The translations under genes were made by a program, and so were the position numbers. Of a DNA stretch of 64,000 nt, positions 19,956 to 31,535 are shown piece after piece (the stretch's first letter is position 1; each line of letters opens with the position of its first letter). The DNA is from Mesostigma viride. Taxonomy: Eukaryota; Streptophyta; Mesostigmatophyceae; Mesostigmatales; Mesostigmataceae. The DNA is taken from the NCBI GenBank assembly GCA_009746045.1, contig RPFO01000418.1, positions 1,861,670-1,925,669 of the forward strand. Direction: 5' to 3'. The notes under the pieces were generated by a model. The model saw only the letters and a program-made list of their open reading frames with translations, searched no databases and had not been told where the DNA came from.

Positions 19956-20256
19956 CATCAGAGAGTGACTCTCTGCATTCGCAGCGCTGGGCTAAATTCT
20001 GATAATGCATCATCCTGATAATGCACACATATGTACATAATGCACACATATGTAGCCCATGTAGATAGATTAGACCGGTAGGAATGTGTGCACCCATCCA
20101 TCCATCCATCGGGGTTAATGCTCCGTGACTCCCCAACGGGAGCACGCGTCTAATTAATTAATTAATTAATGCACACATGTCACCATTGTCTCAGTTAATG
20201 CAATATGCAAGGCACATTAATTAATTAATAAATTAGGAACATAACTGTGGGAGTAC
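19956..20256 (+). repeat. Dispersed repeat ending in hairpin and (TTAA)n tail
   Basis: GGGGTTAATGCTCCGTGACT, then CCCCAACGGGAGCACGCGTC, then (TAAT)n at about 20150-20170. The 50690-50800 copy matches closely. A second AATTAATT run lies at 20215-20232 with GGAACATAACTGTGGGAGTA after it. No gene. Confidence 0.6.
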
Positions 20257-20697
<441 letters not shown>

Positions 20698-21497
20698 CAC
20701 TTCATGCACCTGGAGCAGGTGTAGTTAACTGACATTACATCCTACCCTCGCAAGGAAGTAGCCCAGAATGTATTAAAGGCCATATGCACAGCTTCAGGGA
20801 TATGTGCCACATGTACTCACAATGGAGTCATGTAATGAATTAATTAATGAGGAACATGACAGAGAGTGTACATGCCCGCCTACTACAGGCACTATACCAG
20901 CCTAGGCCTAGCCTTTTTAGTCATGTACATGTGTGCCTATGATGAGCCACCCTCCAGATGATGCCTAGCTTTATTTAATTATGCAGTGCCCATGCAGGGA
21001 GTAACTCTCTGCTGAGACGCCATGCCATAGCTCTTGTATAGCCATGATGATCTTCCCCCACATGCCACGCTCCCCCTTAAGTGGGCATAGCGCGATACAT
21101 CATGAGGGTGCAGGTGCCTTGGTGCACCTCGAGCAAGTGTTGTTTACATCCCCACCCTTGCAGGAAGTAGCTTAGGATGTATGATAGGCCATATGCCCCC
21201 TCTCAAGGGCTATGTGCTACATATACTCCCAACGGAGTTATGTTACAATTCAATTCAATTCAATTCAATGACAGAGAGTGACTCTCTGCATAGGAAGCGC
21301 AGGGCTACATTCTTCATGCATCATCCTTGCCAGCATGACATGTCCCAACTGTTGTATTGTGGTCCGCACACATGTCACCATTGTCTCAGTTAATGCAATA
21401 TGCAAGACAGAACATTACTCTGTTGCCTTGCAGGGAGTACATGTAGCACATATCCCTGACAAGGGCCATATGGCTTCCAATGCAGGTCTACCTAGAG
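20698..21497 (+). repeat. Small dispersed repeats, no gene
   Basis: Two copies of the CCAACGG-hairpin repeat lie at 20735-20850 and 21160-21275, the latter ending in (AATTC)n. Between them are degenerate host sequences. A sequence beginning TCTCAGTTAATGCAATATGC is shared between 20190 and 21385. No coding signal. Confidence 0.55.
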
Positions 21498-21502
21498 ATA
21501 GC

Positions 21503-22131
21503 AGTTAACGTAAAGGATTTACGTTAGATGGATAGAGATTGTTACGCTCTTTCCAACGGCACCTTGAACGCCTCATTTGGTTAAGGAACGTAAAAGTTAT
21601 GACGTTTCCTAGGCTGTGCCGACAGTACCCGGCGCGCCACTGTGGGCGCGTACGGACACAGGATGTACAAGTGTCACTTTGATAGTCCGCAGGACGTTGA
21701 CAGGACTTGTACAGGACTTGATGGTCAATTGATAGGTAGGCGCACTGTAGCGCGCCAGGACCTATGAGACAATTGATGCTGACTAGTGTACGGATAGGTC
21801 CACAGGACTTGCCGTATGGACAATTGATAGATCTGCGCGCCAAAGGCGTGCCAGAGTCTGTGTAATCAATTGATTGACAGTTCAGCTGTGACAGTGCAGC
21901 TGAATACTTGGACGCGTCCCTAGTAAGCTATATGAGTGACTTGGTCACACCGGGACGCTAGTTCTTGCGTGCACGTTCTCTTGGCACTGCGACCCTGTCG
22001 TCTGTGCTGCGTGCAGTCTTGGAAGTGACGTGACTTACGTCTGTGTTTCCTGATTATTAATAAAGGCAACTTCCTGCAAGAACCATGGCGGAATTCGTGG
22101 CATTCTTACCCTCACAACTCGTATTACAACT
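21503..22131 (+). repeat. 5' LTR of outer element
   Basis: Starts with a 21-bp hairpin (TAACGTAAA-GGA-TTTACGTTA). CAATTGAT occurs four times in the U3-like part. AATAAAGG stands near the 3' end, and an ATG in good context (ACCATGGCG) lies in the last 50 bases. It carries an extra CGTATTACAACT at its end compared with the inner LTRs. Confidence 0.92.
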
Positions 22132-22255
22132 CGTATTACACGCTCTGTCAAAAAGATGCCAAATTCGGAAGAATTTCGGATTCCGGACGATGAGGAAATA
22201 GCCGCTCCGCCGGCTGGTTCTTCGTCAAGACCAACTGTGCCGTCGTGGCAACAAT

Positions 22256-22872
22256 AGTTAACGTAAAGGATTTACGTTAGATGGATAGAGATTGTTACGC
22301 TCTTTCCAACGGCACCTTGAACGCCTCATTTGGTTAAGGAACGTAAAAGTTATGACGTTTCCTAGGCTGTGCCGACAGTACCCGGCGCGCCACTGTGGGC
22401 GCGTACGGACACAGGATGTACAAGTGTCACTTTGATAGTCCGCAGGACGTTGACAGGACTTGTACAGGACTTGATGGTCAATTGATAGGTAGGCGCACTG
22501 TAGCGCGCCAGGACCTATGAGACAATTGATGCTGACTAGTGTACGGATAGGTCCACAGGACTAGCCGTATGGACAATTGATAGATCTGCGCGCCAAAGGC
22601 GTGCCAGAGTCTGTGTAATCAATTGATTGACAGTTCAGCTGTGACAGTGCAGCTGAATACTTGGACGCGTCCCTAGTAAGCTATATGAGTGACTTGGTCA
22701 CACCGGGACGCTAGTTCTTGCGTGCACGTTCTCTTGGCACTGCGACCCTGTCGTCTGTGCTGCGTGCAGTCTTGGAAGTGACGTGACTTACGTCTGTGTT
22801 TCCTGATTATTAATAAAGGCAACTTCCTGCAAGAACCATGGCGGAATTCGTGGCATTCTTACCCTCACAACT
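22256..22872 (+). repeat. 5' LTR of inner element
   Basis: 617 bp, AGTTAACG...CACAACT, with the same hairpin start, CAATTGAT motifs and AATAAAGG as the outer LTR. Confidence 0.92.
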
Positions 22873-22896
22873 CGTATTACACGCTCTGTCAAAAAG

Positions 22897-23520
22897 ATGC
22901 CAAATTCGGAAGAATTTCGGATTCCGGACGATGAGGAAATAGCCGCTCCGCCGGCTGGTTCTTCGTCAAGACCAACTGTGCCGTCGTGGCAACAATTGCT
23001 CGACGAAGTTACAGTTTCGCTCGACGAGCTTCATCGTCAGCAGCGTGCAGCTCACGCATTGCTCGGGGATAACCCCGAGGACCCCGATTTGCCAGCACTG
23101 GTGCCGGCTGTTCGCGCATTATTGGACCAAATCCGCAACATTTTATCGACATTTACGGTCCAGGTGCGGGGAGGTTTGCGGTCGGTGACCGAAGTCACGA
23201 CTGCCATTGAGGAGTTGGACAACGTCCTCTCTTCACTCACCGGTTACCAGAGAAACCTGCAAAACTGGGCATCGCTTCGCACGGGGGGCGCGCCGGCGGT
23301 GTCAACAAATTTGTTTCAGGATCTCGCGCTGCTATCGCTGCTGACTCGCGGCGTACGCAGTCGTGAGCGCCAGGTTTTAATTAACCTGGTGGCATTTCTC
23401 GCCTCTGTGCGAGAGTGGATTCCCGCGGGGTGGGAATTATTGACGATCTTTACACATCCTCTGCGCCTCGTCGCGCGTCGGCGCGTCGCACTTACGCGGC
23501 GGGGAGCACGCCGGTTTTAA
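22897..23520 (+). pseudogene. ORF0 of inner element, frameshifted near its end
   Basis: An ORF ahead of gag, absent from standard copia layouts. It starts MPNSEEFRIPDDEEIAAP and is Leu-rich and probably helical (DEVTVSLDELHRQQRAAH, then TAIEELDNVLSSLTGYQ). A hydrophobic stretch follows (INLVAFLASVREWIPAGWEL). Compared with the outer copy, one base is missing near 23489, so the last part is read out of frame. The family version would run to 23606, ending DFRGLDY. The function is unknown. Confidence 0.6.
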
Positions 23521-23774
23521 TTCATACCGGTGCAGGTCCGGAGCTGGATATGGAGGATCGTGAGTTCGTATACACGTACTGCGACTTCAGGGGCCTTGAC
23601 TACTAGTCGGCCTAATTTTCTTCTGCAGTACTTGTCGACATTTTTTTGTCGAATTTCGGCGGCAATTCGCGGGGCGGCAGCGACACCGGCGCAGGCGGCA
23701 GAGGCGACACAAAAATTTTGTACATATTTTCTGCTGCTTCGTTAAGGTGTTCTTTGAATAGCTGGTAGTGCAGG

Positions 23775-24890
23775 ATGGCTGAGGGACGCCGTAGCAAGGG
23801 TCCAGCCAGTGGGAATAATAATGGGGGTGCTGGTAGTGGAACCGCTCACGTAGATGACGTGGGGCTTACCGGAGAGATTACCAACCTTCCTCACAATAAT
23901 AATAATGCACAAGCTATTCATGGCTTTGATCTTACCACACAGGGTCTTTTAATTGTCAATCAGTTGCAGCCTGTAACCTCAGACTCCAAGCCTAAGCAGG
24001 CTGAAGAGTTTGTGGAGGGATTGGAAGGGTTCCCTAGCTTGTACGGTGGTACAAATTACTATCAAATCTGGATAGGCAGTAGCACTTTTGGCAAGTGTAC
24101 TGACCAGATTAAGGACCTAACCAGGGAGTGCAAAAAGGCCAATAAGGCCTGGGCACTGTACGTGGCTGAGCTGAAGGAGCTGCTGGAGGACCAACGAAAG
24201 AAGGTCGGCATCCATTGGCAGGACAAGTATCAAGGGTGGGAGGTCAAGGGGGACCTGATCCAGAACTTTCTCAACTATTGTAAGATGGTTGAGGAGGGCA
24301 GGGCTCACGGCTTTAATGTCGCTGATAACATAGCCCTAACCAACTGGCTCAAGGTTTCTGGGCTGGATAAGGCGACACGTGGCTCCTTAAAAGTCATGTG
24401 TGCCCCACACTCTACCCTGAAGGCCTACAAGGTCATCATTAAACAAGCTCTCGAGGCAGAGGAGCTGTTTGAGGGTGGAGTGCCAGCAGTGAAGGCTACC
24501 CAGGCAGGCGGGCGTACCCAGGGTGGCTCCAAGACGTCTGAGGCTGACCGAAGCCAAGGAGGGCGTAGGGGCAACCATCACAAGCGCAAGGGAGATCATT
24601 CACCTGATTCTGACAGGAGGTCACACTCCAAGTCGGTGTTCAGGCGGGTGGGTGGTCAGCCCAAGCAGGGCAACGCGTCTGACAATGGGGGCAGTGGCCA
24701 GGGCAAGTCCAAGATACAATGCTACCTGTGCAAGGGGTGGGGGCACATCAAGAAGGAGTGTCCCAGCTTCAAGAAGTCCCAGGGCCAGGGCAGCAACAAG
24801 AATAACAACAACAACAAGAAGAACAACAACAAGTCCCAGGCAGGCCAGCCTTCAAAGGGCAGTCAGCAAGAAGACAACAAGGAGCAGTGA
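23775..24890 (+). CDS. gag: Gag of inner copia element
   Basis: A 371-aa capsid/nucleocapsid protein. The capsid-like region (~70-235) has copia-gag features (FPSLYGGTNYYQIW, then QDKYQGWEVKGDLIQNF). A basic linker follows. One CCHC zinc knuckle, CYLCKGWGHIKKEC (~316-329), would bind the element RNA, and the tail is Asn/Lys-rich. The ORF ends in TGA, but the same frame stays open straight into pol. This copy is intact. Confidence 0.9.
   Translation: MAEGRRSKGPASGNNNGGAGSGTAHVDDVGLTGEITNLPHNNNNAQAIHGFDLTTQGLLIVNQLQPVTSDSKPKQAEEFVEGLEGFPSLYGGTNYYQIWIGSSTFGKCTDQIKDLTRECKKANKAWALYVAELKELLEDQRKKVGIHWQDKYQGWEVKGDLIQNFLNYCKMVEEGRAHGFNVADNIALTNWLKVSGLDKATRGSLKVMCAPHSTLKAYKVIIKQALEAEELFEGGVPAVKATQAGGRTQGGSKTSEADRSQGGRRGNHHKRKGDHSPDSDRRSHSKSVFRRVGGQPKQGNASDNGGSGQGKSKIQCYLCKGWGHIKKECPSFKKSQGQGSNKNNNNNKKNNNKSQAGQPSKGSQQEDNKEQ
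24888..24890 (+). promoter_or_regulatory. In-frame UGA between gag and pol (inner copy)
   Basis: CAG-TGA-CTG. No other stop occurs in this frame from 24891 to the pol ATG at 25032 and beyond. A UGA followed by C is a known leaky context, so readthrough could make Gag-Pol. The second copy keeps the arrangement at 32646-32648. Confidence 0.55.
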
Positions 24891-25031
24891 CTGTCTGAGG
24901 CAACCCCTACACACCTTAATTCACCCAAGGGGGAGGCCAGGTGCTCCAATGCAGATTTTATATCTGGGCAACAAGAGGGTGATCTCCAGGTTCAGTGTGG
25001 CCCCAGGTCACCTGGAGAGGTACAGGTTCCT

Positions 25032-28000
25032 ATGAAGACGTCCTTGACAGCTGATGCAGCTGTAAGTATGTCTGACCCTATGCATCCTCGTGCTGGGCAC
25101 GAGGGTGGACCTCTCATTTTGAGAGAAACCAATGTACAACCACAGAGGGGTGTGAAGGCCTCTGGTGGTATGCATGTGGTCCCTGCTGGCGGTCCAGGTG
25201 TTGGGCATGAGCAGGGTGACTCAGGCTCTGAGTCAGAACAGGATGGAAGTCAGCATGGTGATGCTGGACAACCTGACAGCACAGTCCTGACTGTGCCAGG
25301 GACTGCTTCCTCTGTGTACCAGGAGTTGGGTGCCCGAATCCACAACATGTTTGGGCATGCCACTTCTCTGTCAAACAACTTTGCCTTCCGTATGGGCAGG
25401 GCACCCCTTCTTAAGGCGTGTCAGCAAGCTGCCTCACGGTGTAAGTGCCAGTTGTCCTCCAACAAGCCCAGGAAATCACATGCCAAAGCTCTACCTCAGA
25501 GCATTGGTGATCTGCAGTGTGATATCCAACACATCAGGGGCATGCAACTGTTGGTGTGCGTGGACAGGTACACGAAATACAAGGTGCTAGAGCATTTACC
25601 TTCTATGAAGAACAGGTACTTGCTGGCTGCCCTGCAGAATGTAAGAGCCAAGTTTCCTACCACAAGGATCCAGGTGGACATGCAGTTTCAGCATCTCAAG
25701 GGTGATCCTACCCTTCCTGAGTTGCTGGTTACACCTAGGGAGGCTCATGGGCAGCAGGGTGCTATCGAAAGGGCAATCCAGGAGGTCAAGAAATTGATCA
25801 TCTCTGAAGACTGGGTACCCTTGTCTGCACCTGCACTTGTCAGGAGTGCATGGCTGAGGAACGTAGTTATATACAACGATTCCTGACGGAATCGATACTA
25901 AGCGCTTAGTATCGATTCCGTCAGGAATCGTTGTATATAACTAAGACTGTTGCGACACGCCGGCATCCCGGGTTCGAATCCCGCTAGGATCGTTCCGGGG
26001 GTGGATTTTTCGCCTAGTAATGCGAATAACGTTGCGGACGCTAATCGTTCGGCCTAATATGTTAATCGAAATAGGCAAGTGCTCTCCGCTTACTAGGCGG
26101 AGTACCAGCGCTAGCTATTCGACTGATATGATGTGCTCAACCGGCTAATCATCTGTGTTGTTCGACGTCGCTCCGAAAATCGGCTAAGTCCCCGAAATCG
26201 GCTAAGTTCCACGCGATGTCTCGCTATAATCGACTAGGCCTAGTTCGGTGGCTCGCTGGGCACCGAGTATGATAGGCCGCTGGCCTCTGACCCCCTGTCG
26301 AATAGGAAATTTCGACAATCGAATAAGGAAAATTCGATAATCGAATAGGAAAGTTCGATGGTCGAATAGGCAACTTCGATAATCGAATAGCCAATTCGAT
26401 GACCCGACTAGTATCGGCCTTAGCCTTGCCGGCGCAAGCAAAAGTTTTAGTTATATACAACGATTCCTGACGGAATCGATACTAAGCGCTTAGTACCGAT
26501 TCCGCAGGAATCGTTGTATATAACTAACGTGGAGCAGCAGCTGAACAGCAGGGTTAACTTCTACTATGATGGAGTTGCTGTCAGCCCAATGGGTCTATAT
26601 CATGGCCTGTGCCCACCACATGTGCTGGAGGGCTGGAAACATGCTGCACATGTCACCTTTGCCAAGCTGAGGGAGAAGGACCGGGGTTGGAAGATGCTGG
26701 AGCCACAAGTGGGTCAGAAGGTCCTAGCTTGGAAGGAACCTAGCCTTTATGGCAAACGTGGTAGCTGGAGTCCTGGGGTGGTTACCCAGGTTGATGAAGC
26801 TAGCCACGCATGCTTGGTCAGCATGGAGGACGAACCAAAGCATGTACACCGGCTGAGTTGGTCATATGTCAAGCCTAACCTGATGAATGAGGGCAGTCAG
26901 GCACAAGGCTCACAGGATCTGCAGGATTTTCAGGTCCCAGGTGACATCACTGACGCAACGACCACATCTGTTGCAGGGGAATCTGTCAGCCCTGGCCAGG
27001 TTGCAGAGGTACTTGTTGAACAGGCTGCAAGGTCAACAGCTGGGGAGTCAACTGTCAAGCCCAAGGCACTAACCAAGCCCAGGGGGACAAGTTTGGCTGG
27101 ATTGATTGGGGCTCTACAAAGGGCCAAGAAGCAGCCCAAGGTAGCCAAGCTCAGGTGGCATGGCAATCTGGGGCTGGACACTGCCTTAGAGGTAGACACT
27201 AATTCTCAGGTTTCCATCATTGGGACCAGGGCTGCAGCAGGGTACAGCATGTCTGAACCCAGCTATCAGTTTGTGTCTGACTTCAGTGGCGGGGTACACG
27301 TGAAGGTACTGGGTGAGGTATTCATTCCTATCCTTGGACAGGACACTGCTTTTTGTGTCTTGGAGGGCTATCAAGGACCTGCTCTTCTGGGGCAGAATTT
27401 CCTATGCCAGGATGGGGTAGTGATCACGTCCTCTCTCCTGACTAAGGAAGGGGCTGGTCAGGTCCCACTGATTAATTTCAGGACCACTCACCTATCACGT
27501 GCAGTAACCAGGACGGTTAAGCGTGTGCAAGTGTGCCAGGGGCAGGAGCCCTTGGTTGATGACCTCATACTGCCAGCTGCTAGTCATCCAAGCAGTTTGG
27601 GCATTGGTCCTCACTCACTTGCTGGACACAGCCCTATCAACTACCAAGGCCTGGTGAAGCTCATGTCCTCTCCCATTATGTGTCCCCAGGTCACACTGGG
27701 TTGATTAAATCTGGGGAGGACTGGATCTCCAAGAAATGCGTGGAACCTGTCAATGACCTGCCTCCTGCACGACGTCTACTCAAGCTCAAGTTTGTCATCA
27801 AGATGAAGGAGGTGGACGGGGTCAAGGTACCACATGTCAGGCCAGTGCTGAATGAGTTCAAGGGTACTGGTGAGTGCACTGCTGAGGAGTTGTATACCCC
27901 TGGCATGCTGCATGATACTTGGAGGCTGCTGCTGTGTGTCTTTCTAGGCCTTCTCAACAAGGGCTTGGACTATGGCTCAGTGGTGATAGACTTCAAGAGG

Positions 28001-29185
28001 GCATTTCTGGAGGGTGATGCAGATGTGGCACAGGAAAAGTGGGAGGGCAAGACGCCTTTCTATGTTAGGGTGCCTGCTGTATGGAAAAGGGACATCCACA
28101 CGGAGTTCCTTAAAATCCTCAAGGGCCTGGAGGGCCTGAGGTCAAGTCCAATAATCTGGAGGGAGACTCTCAACCGTTTCCTGAAGGAGCATTGCAACTT
28201 GAAGGTCTCTCCTGTAGACCCCTGTCTGTTTCTGGGGCAATGGGAAGGCCTGCCAGTGTATGCTTCGCTGCACGGGGATGACCTACATCTGATAGCTCCC
28301 ACGTCGTGGCTTAAGGAGCTGATCTCCATCATTAAGTCCAAGTTTCCTCTGGGTAGGGAGCAATGGCAGGTGGAGAATGAGCCTCTGCTGTTTGTGGGCA
28401 TGGAGGCCACACTGGTGAAGAAGAAGGGGGGAGAATGGCGTATGCTGCTGGTGGGGGGCAATGACTATCAAGAGACCCTCATTAGCAAGCTTCCTCCAAC
28501 CATCACACAGGCACTGTGTCCCATGGTGAGGGGCATGGTTGCTTGGGTGGCAGGCATTTCCAGGCCAGACCTCATGGTCATAGCCAGGTTGCCTGATGAC
28601 ATGCTGGTGGAGCTAGGGTCTGCCAAGGTGGCTGATCAGGTCAGGGCTTCATCTGGCATTCTGTTGTCTGCAGTGGATTTATCACAACCCATTTGCATGG
28701 AGCTGTATGTGGATAGCTCAATGGACAGCAGGCAGGTCTCCAAGGTCAGGGGCAGGGCTGCAGGGCTCTTTGTGCTCAGACAGGAAGGCCTGGGGAGTTT
28801 GGTGAGCTGGTTTAGTCGCCTGCACAAACGGGTGGCTGTCAGCAGTGATGTGGCAGAATGCAGGGCTATTTGTGAAGGCATTCACACAAGCCTTTATCTG
28901 AAGGAGTTGCTTCATCAGATGACTTCTAACACTCCTTGGCCACTTCAGGTTACCACTCTTCTAAAAACAGACTCCATGGGGATGGTGCAGTTTGTGCACA
29001 GGCAGATGGCCAGAAGTAGGGACTTGGATTATCTCCTTCTTAAGGAGTTGTCCTCCTTGGCCAATATTGAGCATATCCCTGGGGTTGACAATCCTGCTGA
29101 TGCTTTGACCAAGCTAGTGCAGAAGGCAGCAGTGCAATACAAGGTTCTTCAGTCTCTGATGGACCCATCTCAGCAAGCTGTCTAA
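25032..29185 (+). pseudogene. pol: Pol of inner copia element, interrupted
   Basis: The domain order is integrase, retropepsin-like, reverse transcriptase, RNase H. Integrase has CDIQHIRG (first Asp), IQVDMQF (second Asp) and GQQGAIERAIQ (Glu). The protease-like block has EVDTNSQVSIIG and ends in LLGQNFL. RT has VVIDFKRAFLEGD and LHGDDLHLI. RNase H has ELYVDSSMDS, VAECRAI, LLKTDSMG and the copia ending DNPADALTKL. It is broken by the 661-bp insertion at 25865 inside integrase and by one missing base near 27702. It is therefore not expected to be active by itself. Confidence 0.88.
25865..26525. mobile_element. 661-bp mini-element with palindromic ends
   Basis: Flanked by AACGT duplications (25860-25864, 26526-26530). 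The outer copia copy shows the empty site (GAGGAACGTGGAGC). Both ends are the same palindrome: 78 bp perfect at 25865-25942, and 77 bp slightly imperfect at 26449-26525, each starting AGTTATATACAACG. The core holds a tRNA T-arm-like CGGGTTCGAATCCCG (25969-25983) and an array of ~21-bp TTCGATAATCGAATAGG units (~26301-26405). There is no ORF. The ends and 5-bp duplication match those of the copia LTRs. Confidence 0.9.
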
Positions 29186-30134
29186 GCTGGTGCATGGTTA
29201 TAGGGCATTGGAGAGCAGATTGTGTGGTAGTGTCAGCATTGTGACTGGCATAATACCTGTATTTTAGTCTGTACTAAGGCTCATGGACCATGGTACACTC
29301 ACTCTGATTTTAATCAGGATACAGCCAGGTTTTGGCTGGGGTTCATGCTGTTGACTACACAAGGTTGACAGGTCCATTACAGACCATGTATTCTATTTTA
29401 AAAGAAATGTATATTTGTACATACTTCTCACAATGGTCTGGGAACCTTTATTCTGGGGTTTATAGGGCGGGGTTCGATTCCCTGGTATTATGTTTCTACA
29501 AGCTGGCCTGTTCAGGTGTTTGCCTGTTCAGACTTCCCTAGTTCCCCAGGGCAGGATTTAATTGTTGCCTATGTGTTTCATTTTGTCATTTGTTTGCTGT
29601 GGCAGTTTACCATCTGGCAAGTAGACGGGCGCCGTAAGACGGGCGCCAATAGACCCCTGTTGAGAGAATGACAGGCAAACTATTGTAATACGCCTTACTT
29701 TGTCAAGTGGTATTTTAATTGTCATGGATTTATTGTACTTATATTGAATATGTACTGGGTTTTATGGGATTAGTATCTGGGATTAATGTAACTCACCGCC
29801 AGAAGGTCATTGTACTGGAGGCTCTACCGAGGTGATGGGATTAATTCCTGGAGAAGACCTCATAGAATTAACCTGTATGTATTTAATTTTGTGTGCTTCT
29901 AATATCTGGTGGTACTCTGTAATGCCACTTCCATAGGTTTTCTCCATTTCTCATGAAATGGTTTTCCCTGTGGCAGATCTGTTTCTTTTCCAGTTCCTTA
30001 AAAGAAAGGGCTGGGGGAATGGCAATGGCCATTAAAGACATCTGTTCAAGCTTCAAGCTGGAGTGAAGGACATTTCAAGCTACTTCAAGGGTCCCTGGCA
30101 GGGGATGTGATCCCTAAAGAAAAGAAGGGATTGG
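29186..30134 (+). other. 3' untranslated region of inner copia element
   Basis: About 950 bp with no gene. It holds a T-arm-like GGGGTTCGATTCCC at 29469-29482 and ends in a purine-rich run (AAAGAAAAGAAGGG) just before the LTR, a candidate polypurine tract. The outer copy has the same region at 36274-37221. Confidence 0.7.
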
Positions 30135-30751
30135 AGTTAACGTAAAGGATTTACGTTAGATGGATAGAGATTGTTACGCTCTTTCCAACGGCACCTTGAA
30201 CGCCTCATTTGGTTAAGGAACGTAAAAGTTATGACGTTTCCTAGGCTGTGCCGACAGTACCCGGCGCGCCACTGTGGGCGCGTACGGACACAGGATGTAC
30301 AAGTGTCACTTTGATAGTCCGCAGGACGTTGACAGGACTTGTACAGGACTTGATGGTCAATTGATAGGTAGGCGCACTGTAGCGCGCCAGGACCTATGAG
30401 ACAATTGATGCTGACTAGTGTACGGATAGGTCCACAGGACTTGCCGTATGGACAATTGATAGATCTGCGCGCCAAAGGCGTGCCAGAGTCTGTGTAATCA
30501 ATTGATTGACAGTTCAGCTGTGACAGTGCAGCTGAATACTTGGACGCGTCCCTAGTAAGCTATATGAGTGACTTGGTCACACCGGGACGCTAGTTCTTGC
30601 GTGCACGTTCTCTTGGCACTGCGACCCTGTCGTCTGTGCTGCGTGCAGTCTTGGAAGTGACGTGACTTACGTCTGTGTTTCCTGATTATTAATAAAGGCA
30701 ACTTCCTGCAAGAACCATGGCGGAATTCGTGGCATTCTTACCCTCACAACT
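30135..30751 (+). repeat. 3' LTR of inner element
   Basis: 617 bp, followed by ACAAT. Its internal ATG at 30717 now reads in frame into ORF0 of the outer copy. Confidence 0.92.
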
Positions 30752-31366
30752 ACAATTGCTCGACGAAGTTACAGTTTCGCTCGACGAGCTTCATCGTCAG
30801 CAGCGTGCAGCTCACGCATTGCTCGGGGATAACCCCGAGGACCCCGATTTGCCAGCACTGGTGCCGGCTGTTCGCGCATTATTGGACCAAATCCGCAACA
30901 TTTTATCGACATTTACGGTCCAGGTGCGGGGAGGTTTGCGGTCGGTGACCGAAGTCACGACTGCCATTGAGGAGTTGGACAACGTCCTCTCTTCACTCAC
31001 CGGTTACCAGAGAAACCTGCAAAACTGGGCATCGCTCGCACGGGGGGCGCGCCGGCGGTGTCAACAAATTTGTTTCAGGATCTCGCGCTGCTATCGCTGC
31101 TCACTCGCGGCGTACGCAGTCGTGAGCGCCAGGTTTTAATTAACCTGGTGGCATTTCTCGCCTCTGTGCGAGAGTGGATTCCCGCGGGGTGGGAATTATT
31201 GACGATCTTTACACATCCTCTGCGCCTCGTCGCGCGTCGGCGCGTCGCAACTTACGCGGCGGGGAGCACGCCGGTTTTAATTCATACCGGTGCAGGTCCG
31301 GAGCTGGATATGGAGGATCGTGAGTTCGTATACACGTACTGCGACTTCAGGGGCCTTGACTACTAG
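30717..31366 (+). pseudogene. ORF0 of outer element, fused to LTR start and frameshifted
   Basis: The insertion joined the inner 3' LTR start codon (MAEFVAFLPSQL) to the outer ORF0 (LLDEVTVSLDELHRQQ). The frame then breaks near 31037, where one T is missing compared with the inner copy. The rest continues in another frame to 31366 (ends DFRGLDY). Each copy is thus intact where the other is broken. Confidence 0.6.
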
Positions 31367-31535
31367 TCGGCCTAATTTTCTTCTGCAGTACTTGTCGACA
31401 TTTTTTTGTCGAATTTCGGCGGCAATTCGCGGGGGCGGCAGCGACACCGGCGCAGGCGGCAGAGGCGACACAAAAATTTTGTACATATTTTCTGCTGCTT
31501 CGTTAAGGTGTTCTTTGAATAGCTGGTAGTGCAGG

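Larger units (their letters stand above)
22256..30751 (+). mobile_element. Inner copia-type LTR retrotransposon
   Basis: Inserted 124 bp inside the outer element. It is bounded by 617-bp LTRs (22256-22872 and 30135-30751) and by ACAAT at 22251-22255 and 30752-30756. The LTRs differ at one base that I can see (ACTAGCCG versus ACTTGCCG). After 30756 the outer element continues exactly where it stopped at 22255. The inner copy itself carries the 661-bp palindrome-ended insertion. Confidence 0.93.
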
